The notes under the pieces: generated by a model
Told to the model about the DNA's origin: nothing
The model's input: only the letters and a program-made list of their open reading frames with translations
The model's database searches: none
Part shown: positions 33,870 to 45,500 of the stretch, one piece after another
Numbering within the stretch: position 1 is the stretch's first letter
Layout of the letters: each line of letters opens with the position of its first letter
From: Ignelater luminosus
Taxonomy: Eukaryota; Arthropoda; Insecta; Coleoptera; Elateridae
Assembly (NCBI GenBank): GCA_011009095.1
Contig: VTPC01000996.1
Span: 146,344-210,343 of the forward strand
Direction of reading: 5' to 3'
Length of the DNA stretch: 64,000 nucleotides
Translations under genes and position numbers: made by a program

Positions 33870-34560
33870 ATACAGGGTATCTCGGACTTCGCAAATTTTA
33901 GAACATCTTTAGTCCAGTCAACGAAAGGGTTGTAGAAGACATGGCAGGGGGGAGAATTTTTCTCTTAAGGAATGTGTTGGGGGTAGTTAGGAGGCAAACA
34001 TACTAAAAGTCCCCGCCCCTAGCCCTACCGCTTCAGAGGGGAGGGGGGTGGAAAGGTCCGTTTTTTCGGTTCTTCGCTTATAACTCGGAAACGGTGCATC
34101 GTGCGGTAAAAAGTATTCCTTACAAAATAAAATATAATTAAATTTCCTACAAGAATGTTTATATTTATTTTCTTTCTGTGTGTTACAGTTTCCGAGATAT
34201 TCGCCAGCGAAAATCGATAATTTTTGAAAAACCTTTTTTGCCTCACATTTTTTGTCAAACTTGTCCTTCTAACTCCTCAGCCTTATGTTTTACAAAAAAG
34301 TTGTCAGACAGGAAGTTGTAGAGCATTGAAGTTTCTTCAAGAATATGTAACATTTACTAATTTATCTACGACAGGTCAGAAGTTACAGCAATCTGAAGTT
34401 TTCGGATAAATTTCGTGATTTCTCAAGAAAAGTCAATGAATGCCCAAAAGGGGGTTGTAGAGATATTTTTCACTTAAGGAATGTATTGGTGAAAGTTAGG
34501 AGGCACACATACTAAAAGTCCCCACCTCTAGTCCTGTCGCTTCAGGAGGGGGGGTGGAAA
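33870..34560. repeat. Dispersed repeat with an internal duplication of about 510 bp period
   Basis: The segment GGGTTGTAGA ... ACATACTAAAAGTCCCC ... CGCTTCAG ... GGGGGGTGG occurs at 33929-34051 and again at 34452-34557. It is preceded by ACAGGGTATCTCGGA at 33873, a typical insect repeat end. There is no coding capacity beyond short chance frames. Confidence 0.6.
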
Positions 34561-34935
34561 AATCCCTTTTTCGGTGTCAAGAGGCCTAACGATATGTTTT
34601 TAGAATCAAATGATATTTTTATGGCTTGGATTATCTCTAAATTAACAAAATGGAACTTAAAAATGTGACAGCATGTTTTCCAATTACGCTTGAATTATAC
34701 GTAGTCGATGTTCTGAATTCTATTGCACGATTTTTAACTAAAATCAATTATATATTTAATATATTTAGTAGATAAAAATAAGAAATATTAAAAACGATGC
34801 AAGCTTTCCCATGTTAACTCAGATTAATTCCAATGTTTAAATTATGTTCTTAATTCTTAAAGGTTTTGAAATAGTGTATTGTAAAGTCCTGTAACTATAA
34901 ATAAAATTTCTTTATCTTGCCTGGATTTACGATAT

Positions 34936-37900
34936 ACAGGGTGTCCCTAAACTGCATTAAAACTCCCTTAAGCTCAATTTAGACGTTTCAATTTATTTGT
35001 TATTTTAAGAAAAAGATTTTTTTCTGAAATGCAACAAAATGTCGAGTGTATTTAGATGTTTCAATTTTATTTTAGTATTCAGTTGCTAAAATGCAAAAGT
35101 TGCTATCTTCAAGAGAATCGAGGAATATAGTTTTTGTATTTAACTTCATTGTTATGATGTCATTATTTAATATTTAGCATAACCTAAAAACTTTCTGGCT
35201 GTTTCTTAAATATTATTACAGCACCTAAAGTATAAAAACAGTATTTTCTATTATTACTTTTATTTATTAAAGATGAACAAAGCTAAACTCAAAAAATGTA
35301 CTTATTGTGCACATATGTGGCAATAGAATACTTTATGTTGAGTACTACTAATAAGACAGCTCGTCAAAGGAGATGGTGGGTGAAACAGTGGATTGTATCG
35401 TCTATACAGGTTTATAGCATTTACAGCATTACAGCAGCAAGGTTGCCACTAAAAGTTTAGAGTTACAATATCAAAATACGAATTCTACCAAGAATCAGAA
35501 GAAGTTACTAGATATATTCTTTATTTGACATTGAAGGTAAAAAAAATGTTTTTCTATACAAAATTGAAACGTCTAAATTGAGCTTTAACCAATTGTGATG
35601 ACAAAACTCCAAACGCGAACTCTCTAACGCAGTTAGTTTCTTCACACGAGCCACAAAAAGAAACATAAGCTTGACAACGCTGCTTAGTCCCTGAAAGCAG
35701 CGTAATCTTTACGACCAAAAATGGCGACGAATCAAACATCTGATCGCAATAAAAATACTAAATCAGGTTAGCTATTGAAATAATTTAAATCTAAAGCAAT
35801 CTAAGGTAACTATACTCCTTTCACGACGTTTCTGGGTCGTAACAGGCCATGCTTTCATTTCGTTATGTTGGAAGTGTTTTCTTTTTTTTTGAAAATTGCC
35901 GTACCTGCGGCTGCATTTGGCGCTGTTACACGATCAGAAATTTTGCTTAAATGTTTAGTACCGATTAGTTTTGTTTTGTTAAAAAGAAACAAGTTTTCCT
36001 TATATTTACGGTTTAAAAAGAAAGACAAGGAAGTGAGGTTAAACTGTCATAAAATCATAACCTTAAAGCATATTAAGCGTCAATAAGATTTTACAAGCCG
36101 AGTTAATAGATAAACAGCCCGGTTTACAATATTCAAACTGTCATTCTTCCACAGCCATATACGACCCAGAAGCATCGTGAATGCTGTATATTTGTATAAA
36201 AAAATCACATTTATGAAAAAAAACTACATTTTTAATAATTAATTATTTACTTATATTTGAAGTCCGAATATTACGTTTTGTAACAATAAAATGTATTTCA
36301 ACCTGAATGACGGTACGTGCCTTAAACTAAATGTTGGAACTGTCTTCCAGCAGCTTCACGACATTTTATTGCGCGTGTAATCACAGCTTGTTGAACACGC
36401 TGAAGCATTCGTTCATCAACACTTGTTTTTGCTTCTTGTATACGATTTGCTAATTCTTCCTTATTATTAACAGAAGTTAGATACACTCGATTTTTTAAAT
36501 GTCCCCACAAGGAGAAGTCTAAGGGCATTAAATCCGGGCTTCTAGGAGACCAAGCTACGGGAGTTCCACGACTAATCCACTTTGGCGGAAAGTTAACATT
36601 AAGCCATTGTCAAATTCTAGCAGCATAATGAGATGGCGCACCATCTTGCTGCATCCACATATTCTGACGGGCCAACAAAGGAACATTGTCCAGCACATTA
36701 TAAAAATCGTTATTTAAAAAATCAAGTAGTTTTCAGCAGTTAACCTGAAAGGCGTGAGAATTTTCGTGTTCCTAGATGTGTTCGTTATGCGCGTTAAAAA
36801 AATACCATTTCTTGTAAATGTAGCCTCATCCGTCCACAGTACGTTACTTACAAGAGCAGGGTTTCTTTTGTGTTGGTTGAGGAACCATTCGCAAAAAGTG
36901 TCACGTTTTTCGAACTCTGTCTCCATCAAATGCCGAACTTGAGTTTTGTGATAGGGATGAAGCTTATCTTCTTTCAACATTTTGTGGACAGTTGTTTTTG
37001 ATGCAGCACAATTCGAGAAATAGCACGAACGCTGGTCGTTTTCGGCAATATTTCGAACGTCTTCTTCTAAATTGGCATTTATCACTGTTCGCGGCCTATC
37101 TCCATTTAAATTATGAGCTGGCATCATATTTCCAGACTCTCTAAGCCTTTGCTGTGCAACTAAAGAAAAACCAAGCTATAAAACTGAAATACAAAAACTA
37201 GGATTAATACATATACACGGAAACTACTACAATTCAGTAAAATAGGAACAGAAGGCAATAAAAATTTTAACAAAAACAAAAACTTAGCAAACAGAACAAT
37301 AACACAAACAATGGAAATGGAATAGGAAATACTTAAGGAATAACTCAACAATAAATGGCAAATATGCAAAAAAACTCAAATTACAAAAGGTACGTTCGTT
37401 TATGTTGATCTTAAAACTTGGAGTGCTCCGCTTGCTGTAAAAGCCGTTCGTTTTTTGCGATCAAGTTAACAGAGTGCGCTATTGTAGCGTTCGCTTTTTA
37501 CAGGACGGAGTGAAAGGTACAAACTCTTAACGCACCGACTGAAAAGGTTGTGCGTTAGGAGTTTATGGAAGCACAAGCGTAGTTGCCAAATTTGCAAACA
37601 TCCAACACAATTTCTCTCTCACTTTTTCAAATTGTTGTTTAATTTCTTTACAATAATTTTGAAAATTCCATACACCCGAATTTATTTGAATAAATAAGTT
37701 TGTAGACAAATGTGAGAAAAACGTATAAATTAATATGTGGACAAATTTTACTTTAATTTGGCAACCTTGTCCAGAAGAAACAGAAAACAAAATACCTATT
37801 ACAACCCCAATTCTTAATTGTTACAACTGTGTTAATTAAACAAATATACCTACTTTAGTTTCGTAACAAAGCAGTCTAATTGGAATTTAAATTAATTAAG

Positions 37901-38470
37901 ATTATTGTTGAGGTTACGTCTACAACTTCATTTGTTCTACGACTCCAGATCATGCACCGTTTCGTTCTTTTATTCCGCTAAACTCTGTTCATTTCATATA
38001 TCACGTGATCATTCGCGCCGCTCACAACACTCCAACTCCGTAACAGAAAACAGAACGCAGCAAAAATGTATTTGTAAAACCAGCTAACCACAAATGTCAA
38101 AATGTGACAGATGAATGATGATGTAAACAATTGATTAGATCCATCCAAGTAAACAGTGTTTGCGTGATTGCCACATCTATTTTTACTAAAACTCTTATTT
38201 TTAACACCCTCTCTAAAAAGAAAACGTTAATAGTTAATGCCCCCATAGTGGTAATTTTTTCTTCTAATAAGTTCGCCTATTGAATTGGTATATGTTCCAT
38301 TAGATTGAATTCCCTGATGTTTTGTAGTCTAATGTTAAAAGCGTTAACGTCTTCATCGTTGTACAAGAAAACTAAGCGACAAAGGAAAATCTTCGATGCA
38401 GATTTGCATTCAGGCTTCATAAAGGAAGACGTCTACCTGAAGCTTTTAATGTAGTTTAGGGACACACTGT
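34936..38470 (-). mobile_element. Tc1/mariner-superfamily element of 3.5 kb with nested insertion
   Basis: The left end ACAGGGTGTCCCTAAACTGC then ATTAAAA is mirrored at 38442-38470 (ACAGTGTGTCCCTAAACTAC then ATTAAAA when inverted), with TA at both edges. The element is larger than usual. A second inverted pair, AGCTCAATTTAGACGTTTCA at 34970 and its complement at 35565, suggests a nested element of about 620 bp inside. A hairpin (AACTCTTAACGCAC / GTGCGTTAGGAGTT) lies at 37520-37563. Confidence 0.65.
36322..37160 (-). pseudogene. Transposase of the 3.5 kb element, disrupted
   Basis: Minus-strand fragments read GDRPRTVINANLEEDVRNI, a linker, then VSNVLWTDEATFTRNGIF around the first catalytic aspartate. 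After frameshifts and a stop near 36620 come GAPSHYAARI, NVNFPPKWISRGTPVAW, and SPDLMPLDFSLWGHLKNRVY around the third acidic position. The N-terminal DNA-binding part is missing. This is a family common in insect genomes; the copy is dead. Confidence 0.75.
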
Positions 38471-39569
38471 ATAACGTAACTCAAAGAAGTTAATGAAATT
38501 TGATAAATATGATACTTATGATTAATTATTACAAAAACATAGATGACAAACAGTCTGGAAACAAATAGAAATAATTAAGTTAAAAAATCACTAATTCTAT
38601 GTAGCACATACGTAAATAAACTTATCTTTCTAAAATGTATATTATTGCAATGAAGTCGTGCATGAACTCTGAAAGAATATCTGCATAATACGATATGTAC
38701 AGTATGTAACCAGGACGATAAATACACTAATTTGCTTATTTCCGGAAATTACATTTTTCTGTTCAAATAAGAAACTTTAAAGTACAATATCGAAGAATCA
38801 AAAACCGTAAAATGCAGGTAATACTACGCAGCATTAGAATTTGAAAAATGAATTACCAGAAATAGAAATGATTTAATTGAAAAAAGTTTAAATAATTAGA
38901 TTAGCATTTTTACATTTATAAAGTTCAGCGAATGTTGTCTTCTAAAGATAATGAATCTGAAGGACGTGCCCGCGTAATTAAATAAAAACGATTCTTAACC
39001 TTTCCTAGTTCTCATGTAATTACAAACGCGTATAATTGTGCAACGATATGCAAAAACGAATTTGAATCCCACTTTCAATGAAATCCACCAATTCTCAGTT
39101 TCTTCTTAATGCAACTAAACACGGCAAAAGGGGACCATAAAACAAGGCTAACTAGTAATGAAGGCGTTGAGGGGACACATCGAGAGCAGTCTATTCTCTA
39201 CCAAGTTAGAACCGGTGATCTTCACAAGAACACTCACACAGACAACTGCATTGTTTATTTAGTTTTTTATAGTATGTAATACGATTACAACAATATTGGT
39301 TATTATATCAGTTATTAGAACGGAAAATATTATATGTGCCAAAGAAACTCGCCGTAGAAAGTAAAAGAAATAAAAAGAGAAATTCCAAGTTCACTTGTTG
39401 GAGGTGAAATTTAAACTAAATTGTGCAGTGTTGTGAAAAAATTGATTAAAAATAATGTGAATTTTTAGTTGTTACTAAGGTATGTGTAAAGTGAACATAT
39501 TAAAAAATTTACAATAACAAACTGTACTTCGGTGATATTTGTGTAGTTTTATAAAGACAAAGTTGAACA

Positions 39570-42500
39570 ATGTGGTGGGATTTGTTAGTTTTTTCCGTAA
39601 TTATTTCATCGGCTTTAGCTCAAGGGTAAGTTCAATTTAAAAATATAATTTTTTTCACCAGTGGAAAAGGTAACGAATATTTCTTGAGCATACTTAGAAT
39701 TACAATCGTTTATTTTACTGATGACATCAGCTTTCCTGTTTTAGAATTTCTATTAGCGCTAAGTTCTCCAAAACATGAAATAATTTAATTTATTTATCTG
39801 CGTTTAGAAACAATAAGGTTTCCGGTGAAATCTACACGGAAATATAACAATCGAAAGTTTTCTTTTCTTAATTATACTGTTACAACACCAGGTTACAGCT
39901 GATTTATGATAATTAAACGCGCAAGTTGTGCGGTACAACCAGTTCAAATAAGGAAATCTGAATGGTGTGGGTATAAACAGTGTGACGTATGAAGTTACCT
40001 ATATTATTAAAATTGAATATTAATAAACAATTTACAAAGAAAGAAATGAATCACATCATTGTGGATCAGTCTCGAGCGTTTTCCGGAAAAAGATAATGAG
40101 TAATATACGAATTGTATTCTTTTGTAAGAACATATTTTTCTCATTGAAGAATGGGTGGGATCTCATTGAAATGTTTGTGTCTTAATCTCGCATTTAAATC
40201 TCCGTATTATGTATTATTTACTATTACTACGTACAGCTATTCATTTCCTTTATGAAAGTTTAAAATTTGATTTTCTATTATTAAACGTGTGAATAACTAA
40301 AATAATGAGAAAACAGTTACCATGTATTCTAAAACTCTGATATTATGTTATGTACACCTACGGAAATGAAAGAATTTTACTGCAAAAATAAAAATATAAT
40401 TTCTTTGTTATGTGCAAAACATTATGAATAATTTATTTTATTTTTGTTTATGAACTCCTTACACAGATACTCCAATTACGTAAGGAGCGTACAACTATAA
40501 CTCTAAATAATAAGCTGCAGCAGTTAACTGAGAATCTTGTAAATTAACATAAAATTATGTCTAAAGATAGTATTTTACCTTCCATTTTCTAAAACTGAAA
40601 AAATTAATAAATTATGATGTCTAGTTTTACAATATGCATTTGAATCATTTTAGAAAAAAAAACAAGCAACATCTTGTTAAACTGATTTCAACGCATATTT
40701 GATTGTAAAACTAGACATTCTAATTTATTAATTCTTTCTGTCTTAGAAAATGGAAGATAAAAAGCAACGATACGTACAGATGCAATATTCTTTTCTCAAC
40801 AAAACTCCATTTACATTTTTGCTCTAAAATAATTAAGGGAGCACATAATTGAACATTTGCTATTGAAATCTGTATGGTGCGTTATCCAATCTATAACAAC
40901 ATTCACAACCTTTTTACGTAAGGGTTGGCCATGATACTGTTTCACTAAGTTGTTACATCTGAAATATATTCAATTATGTTAAGGTTGGCTGTACAATTTC
41001 TGTGCAAAGAAGATAAACCATGTTGCCAGTAGTATCGTTTTTAAAAAATAAATATTAACAAGAAATGATGATCTCAAATCAAGTAAGTCTTAAGGATATT
41101 TTCTTAATTGCATTCCAACGTTGCATTTCTAACCTGAATGTAAAAGTAACCTGAAACTAAAGTGTAGGTTATATATAGGGTGGAAGTGTCAAGTTTCCAT
41201 GGCTAAACCTTTACACAAAAAGATCATGAACAGCATATTCATATGATTCATATCAAACTATAACAAGTGTTTACTTATTTGTCTTATCAAAGTACATATG
41301 TTGTAGAGTAATTAGTCCTATCTGTACACTAGAACTAGGTATAAATCTAAAAGTAGGCTTGGTAATTTCTCAAATTGGATGACAGCTGTAAGTTCAAATG
41401 AATAGATACTACGTGGGAGTGAATCAATTTAAAACATTTAACTTTGTTTTCCCAGGCTACTGCGATAGGACGAATAAGTAAACATTCGTTACTTTATACA
41501 GGGTAATCCACGAGTGATGACGCCTCTTGATAAAAGTGGTAGTCAACTTAACCGGTTCATTTCAAAAGCACGTTGTTATTTTTAAAATAAAAAATTGAAA
41601 ATCAAAGTTAGTAGGCAATCTTTTATTGCATCATTTCTGTTCGTTCTGTTCGTCATTGTAAATTTTAAGGCGTTTTTAGCAGCACAATGTTTTAAAATTA
41701 TTTCTTGTGTTTTAAAAAACTTAAATTTTAGCGATAAAACGATGACGTCATTGGCGTAAGATTTCAAAACTGTTGCATTACATTTCAAACCGTTGCCAAA
41801 GGACGGTTTGGACATTTTTCATACACTTTTTCTAGTGGTAGGGATTAGCGGCAGTGTCGTTCGGTCCATATTCGGTGATTTGGTCGAGTTCCTACTGCAA
41901 AGCTATTAATAATTTTTGAAAAGTGTGTTTTGTCATCCGAAATAACTGAAAGAAATCAAAATCTAAGTAATTTGCAAGCCATTCTTTATAGTAGTCTTCC
42001 ATTACATTCTCACATGAGGAATCTTAGACATTAACACTAATGTTTTTGATAATAGTAATCCATCTTCTTCAAACTTACTCAACCACCGATGAAGCAGCAA
42101 CATTTATTAACTAAAATGAGTGGAAACACGTCTTCCGTATCTATTGCTAAAACACAATACACTATGTACATTCAAACTTTAAAGTACCTTTTAAGAAGAA
42201 TATTGAGATTTATTAGTTGCCTAATTGCAATATGTTTAGATTAATTGCTTATCTTATAAATCTTAGTAAGAGAATAAGGCCTATATAAAACTGTTTATGT
42301 TATCTTTGAGGTTATAGTAAACACGATAAACACAGAAAGCGTTTTAAAAATAAGTTATTTTGGCGAATCACAAACCAACAACGTCATCATGCATACTTTT
42401 CAAAACTTTTTCAAAACTAAAAACTAAAAAACGCCTTTGATCTTACGTCAATGCTGTTAAGGGCCATCTGACACGGTGTTAAATTTGACTACAATTTCGT

Positions 42501-45500
42501 CATTGCAATCTGACATCGTTGCATACAGCACATTTAACGTCAAAACAGCATTTAAAAATTTGACAAACAAATATGTAGAACATGTTTTTACACGCAGAAT
42601 TAACACGATTTTTATATGTTCTAAATATTCCCTTGTCAAATTTTTAAATGCAGTTTTGACGTTAAATGTGCTATATGCAAGGATGTCAGATTTCAATGAC
42701 GAAATTGTGGTCAATTTTGACGTCAAATTTAACACCGTGTCAGACGGCCCTAAAGGTTATAAAATGAAAAATAATTAAAAATTGTAAAGAAGTTTATAAG
42801 CAGGGGAATTTAGTTAAAAAATGTTAGAGGAAAACTAGAGTTCCTACATAATATTAGTTATAACAGTTGGCACATGTAGAATCAGAAATCAAAACCACTT
42901 GATTTTAATAGCATTTGTTTAAAATTTTAGTATGACATAAGCTAATTCCAAGCAAATTATGAAATGTCAAATTTATGGTTATATTTATTAATAAATTGCG
43001 ATAATAGTCAAGTAAACATGTTAAAACTAGGAAATAAACTTTAAATATAAAGAGGAAAGGATATAATAATAAATTATTAAATAGTTATGTTAGGAAAACA
43101 ACTTTTGTATGGTCATTTTATCTTCCCGTGTAGAAATAACTGTATTTCCGATTGATACCTCTGGTAACATAGGATGTAAAAGCATTAATTAAGGTTTTAT
43201 ATTACGATAGATCACTAAACCAAATGCAAAAATGAAAAAGAGTAAGATCTTGAGTATAATATATTAAACTTATGGTCAAGAGTTTAGATTTTAAGAAAGC
43301 ATAAAACATCAATATATTAAAAGCTAGTTAGAACCTCGCATACCTACCATATGTAATGTACAGTATTAAATGTGTTACTTCTTGTTTTAGGTTATCAAGT
43401 AGAAGATAATTTAAAAACATGTTCTAAGAATTTTAATAGTAAACACATTAAAAGTATTTTGAATAAAAGAAGGTGTTCTTCTGAAACGTGAAAACTTAGT
43501 TTCGATATCAACTTACATTGCGATTTTCGAATAAGATTACCACAAATGTTCCCAGTGACTGTAAACAACTGTAGTACTAGAAAAAGAATAACTTTATTTT
43601 ATTTAGTATGTCTGTATAATAGCTAACAGCAGTATAAAACACTAAATATTTTTGATATTGCTGTGAAACTGTTAAATACTCATAACCTCAATGATAAGCT
43701 GAATGCTATTTGTGCAACAACGGTTCTGTCCGATATTACTTGCCTAGGAAAGCAGTGTCTAAATGAAATGTTATTATTTGCTTAAGAAGTTAATATTTTT
43801 CCAGGAAGAAGCTATTTTCCTACACAATTATTTACTAGTGACATATACGCCAATATTAGATACAAATAAATGTTTTAGTTTTGTTTATGTCTCACTGAGA
43901 CACTTTTATTTACATAGTGGTGTTTTAAAAGTTTTCTTATTGTCTGCTTGGTTTTTGCTCTATCAATTCTATAACTGTGCAAGTAATGAATCTATTGAGT
44001 TTTGGCTTTATATTGTGGCATCTCGTATATTCGGTTCGGTAATTTTTTGATCTTGGTATATGATTAACAAAAAATTTTGTTCTTCTTCTTCTTTAAAACT
44101 TTTATTTATTTTTCTCATTTACTTGAATTTCGATTTTTTTTCTTGCTTGAGCTTAGAAATAACACCAGATTAAAAGATGAAAAAAAAGGAGATTTTCAAG
44201 TTTAAAAAGTTTATTTATCATCACAAACTTTGCAACAAATTAACACACGTATTCAAAAAGAGTGTCATAAGACAGGTTGTTTCTTCTTCCACATATCAAC
44301 TAAAAAATAAGCTTGAGGGCAAGGTAAGGTGAATCAATTAGAAAAATCAGGAAAAAGTATATATAGGTCAGACGAAAAGAAATGTTAAAACCAGATTAAA
44401 ATAACATCTTTATTGGGCAAGATACAATATAGGTAATAGTTAAGTCTGCAGTGCCGGAACATGTTAAGCTTGGGGCATAGCATGGGTAACGCTAAACTCT
44501 TCTCAGTCCATCGGTGTAAATCTTTGAATATAAAAGAAGCTATTCATCTGTACAAAAATAAAGAAAAATTAATAATGATTTAAGTCCTCTGCAAAATAAT
44601 TTACTTAGCTCCTACCTCTAGAATAAATTCTACAACGTTTGTAACTAGTTATTTGTGTAAGTTTTTAGTTTAACAGTATCACTGATGAAGCTCACCTGGT
44701 AAGCGAAGAATACAATATGATAATAAATAAATCATTGTGTAGGTAAGTGTCTAATTTAATTTTATTTTTTTTTTAATACTTATACTTACAATGTTTAGAA
44801 GATGATAGTTATAAGATGTTTTGTAATTATTTCTTTGAAAAGAACATTCTGATCTTGCGTAAAAATTAATAAGACTGAAATTTCAAGTCTGTATTCAAAC
44901 TCAAGAATAAATCTACATTTTATAGAGGCGCATCAGTTACTTGATAAGGTAAGCTTGAGTTCTTCTATTCAGCTCTTTTCTCCAAACAATAGCTCAGAAT
45001 GTGTACTTATTTTGCAAACTTATATTTAGGATCTTTTTTGCTAACGAGAAAGCAAAATTCAAGGAAATCAGACTCAATATGTGTTTTATTGTTGTGAAGA
45101 AGGAAGTGTTTTGCCCAAGAATAATCAAGTTTGTATTAACTATCAGTTTAAACAAAATTTGACATTGCCATAGCAAAACTGTTTATTTTGATGTATTAAT
45201 TGAAGAAAAATGAGAAATTAACTACATTTTATAGAGACCCATCAGTTCAAATAAAAGTAATACATTTTATATTAAATTTCTCTGTGTATATGATTAGAGC
45301 TTTACTAAAAGATATAAGAGTAATATGTGTAAGACACTAATATAGACCACAAGGAGACTTCTTTCTTCTTTTCTTTCCACTGCTATCGCTTCTGCCCCTT
45401 TTCCGTCTGCTTTTCTCGCCGCAACTACTTCTTTTTCTTTGTAGTGGAGTGGTAGAAAACGAAAAAGAAGTAGAAGTAGTTGTGGAGGAAAAGTAGACGA

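Larger units (their letters stand above)
33186..39569. other. Intergenic region dominated by non-autonomous elements
   Basis: Between CWC25 and the CD109-like gene there is a 261-bp MITE (33394-33654), a duplicated repeat segment (33870-34560) and a 3.5 kb DNA transposon (34936-38470). The remaining 1.1 kb (38474-39569) should hold the CD109 promoter and 5' UTR; I see no clear TATA box there. No CIR_N-coding exon for CWC25 was found on the minus strand. Confidence 0.65.
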
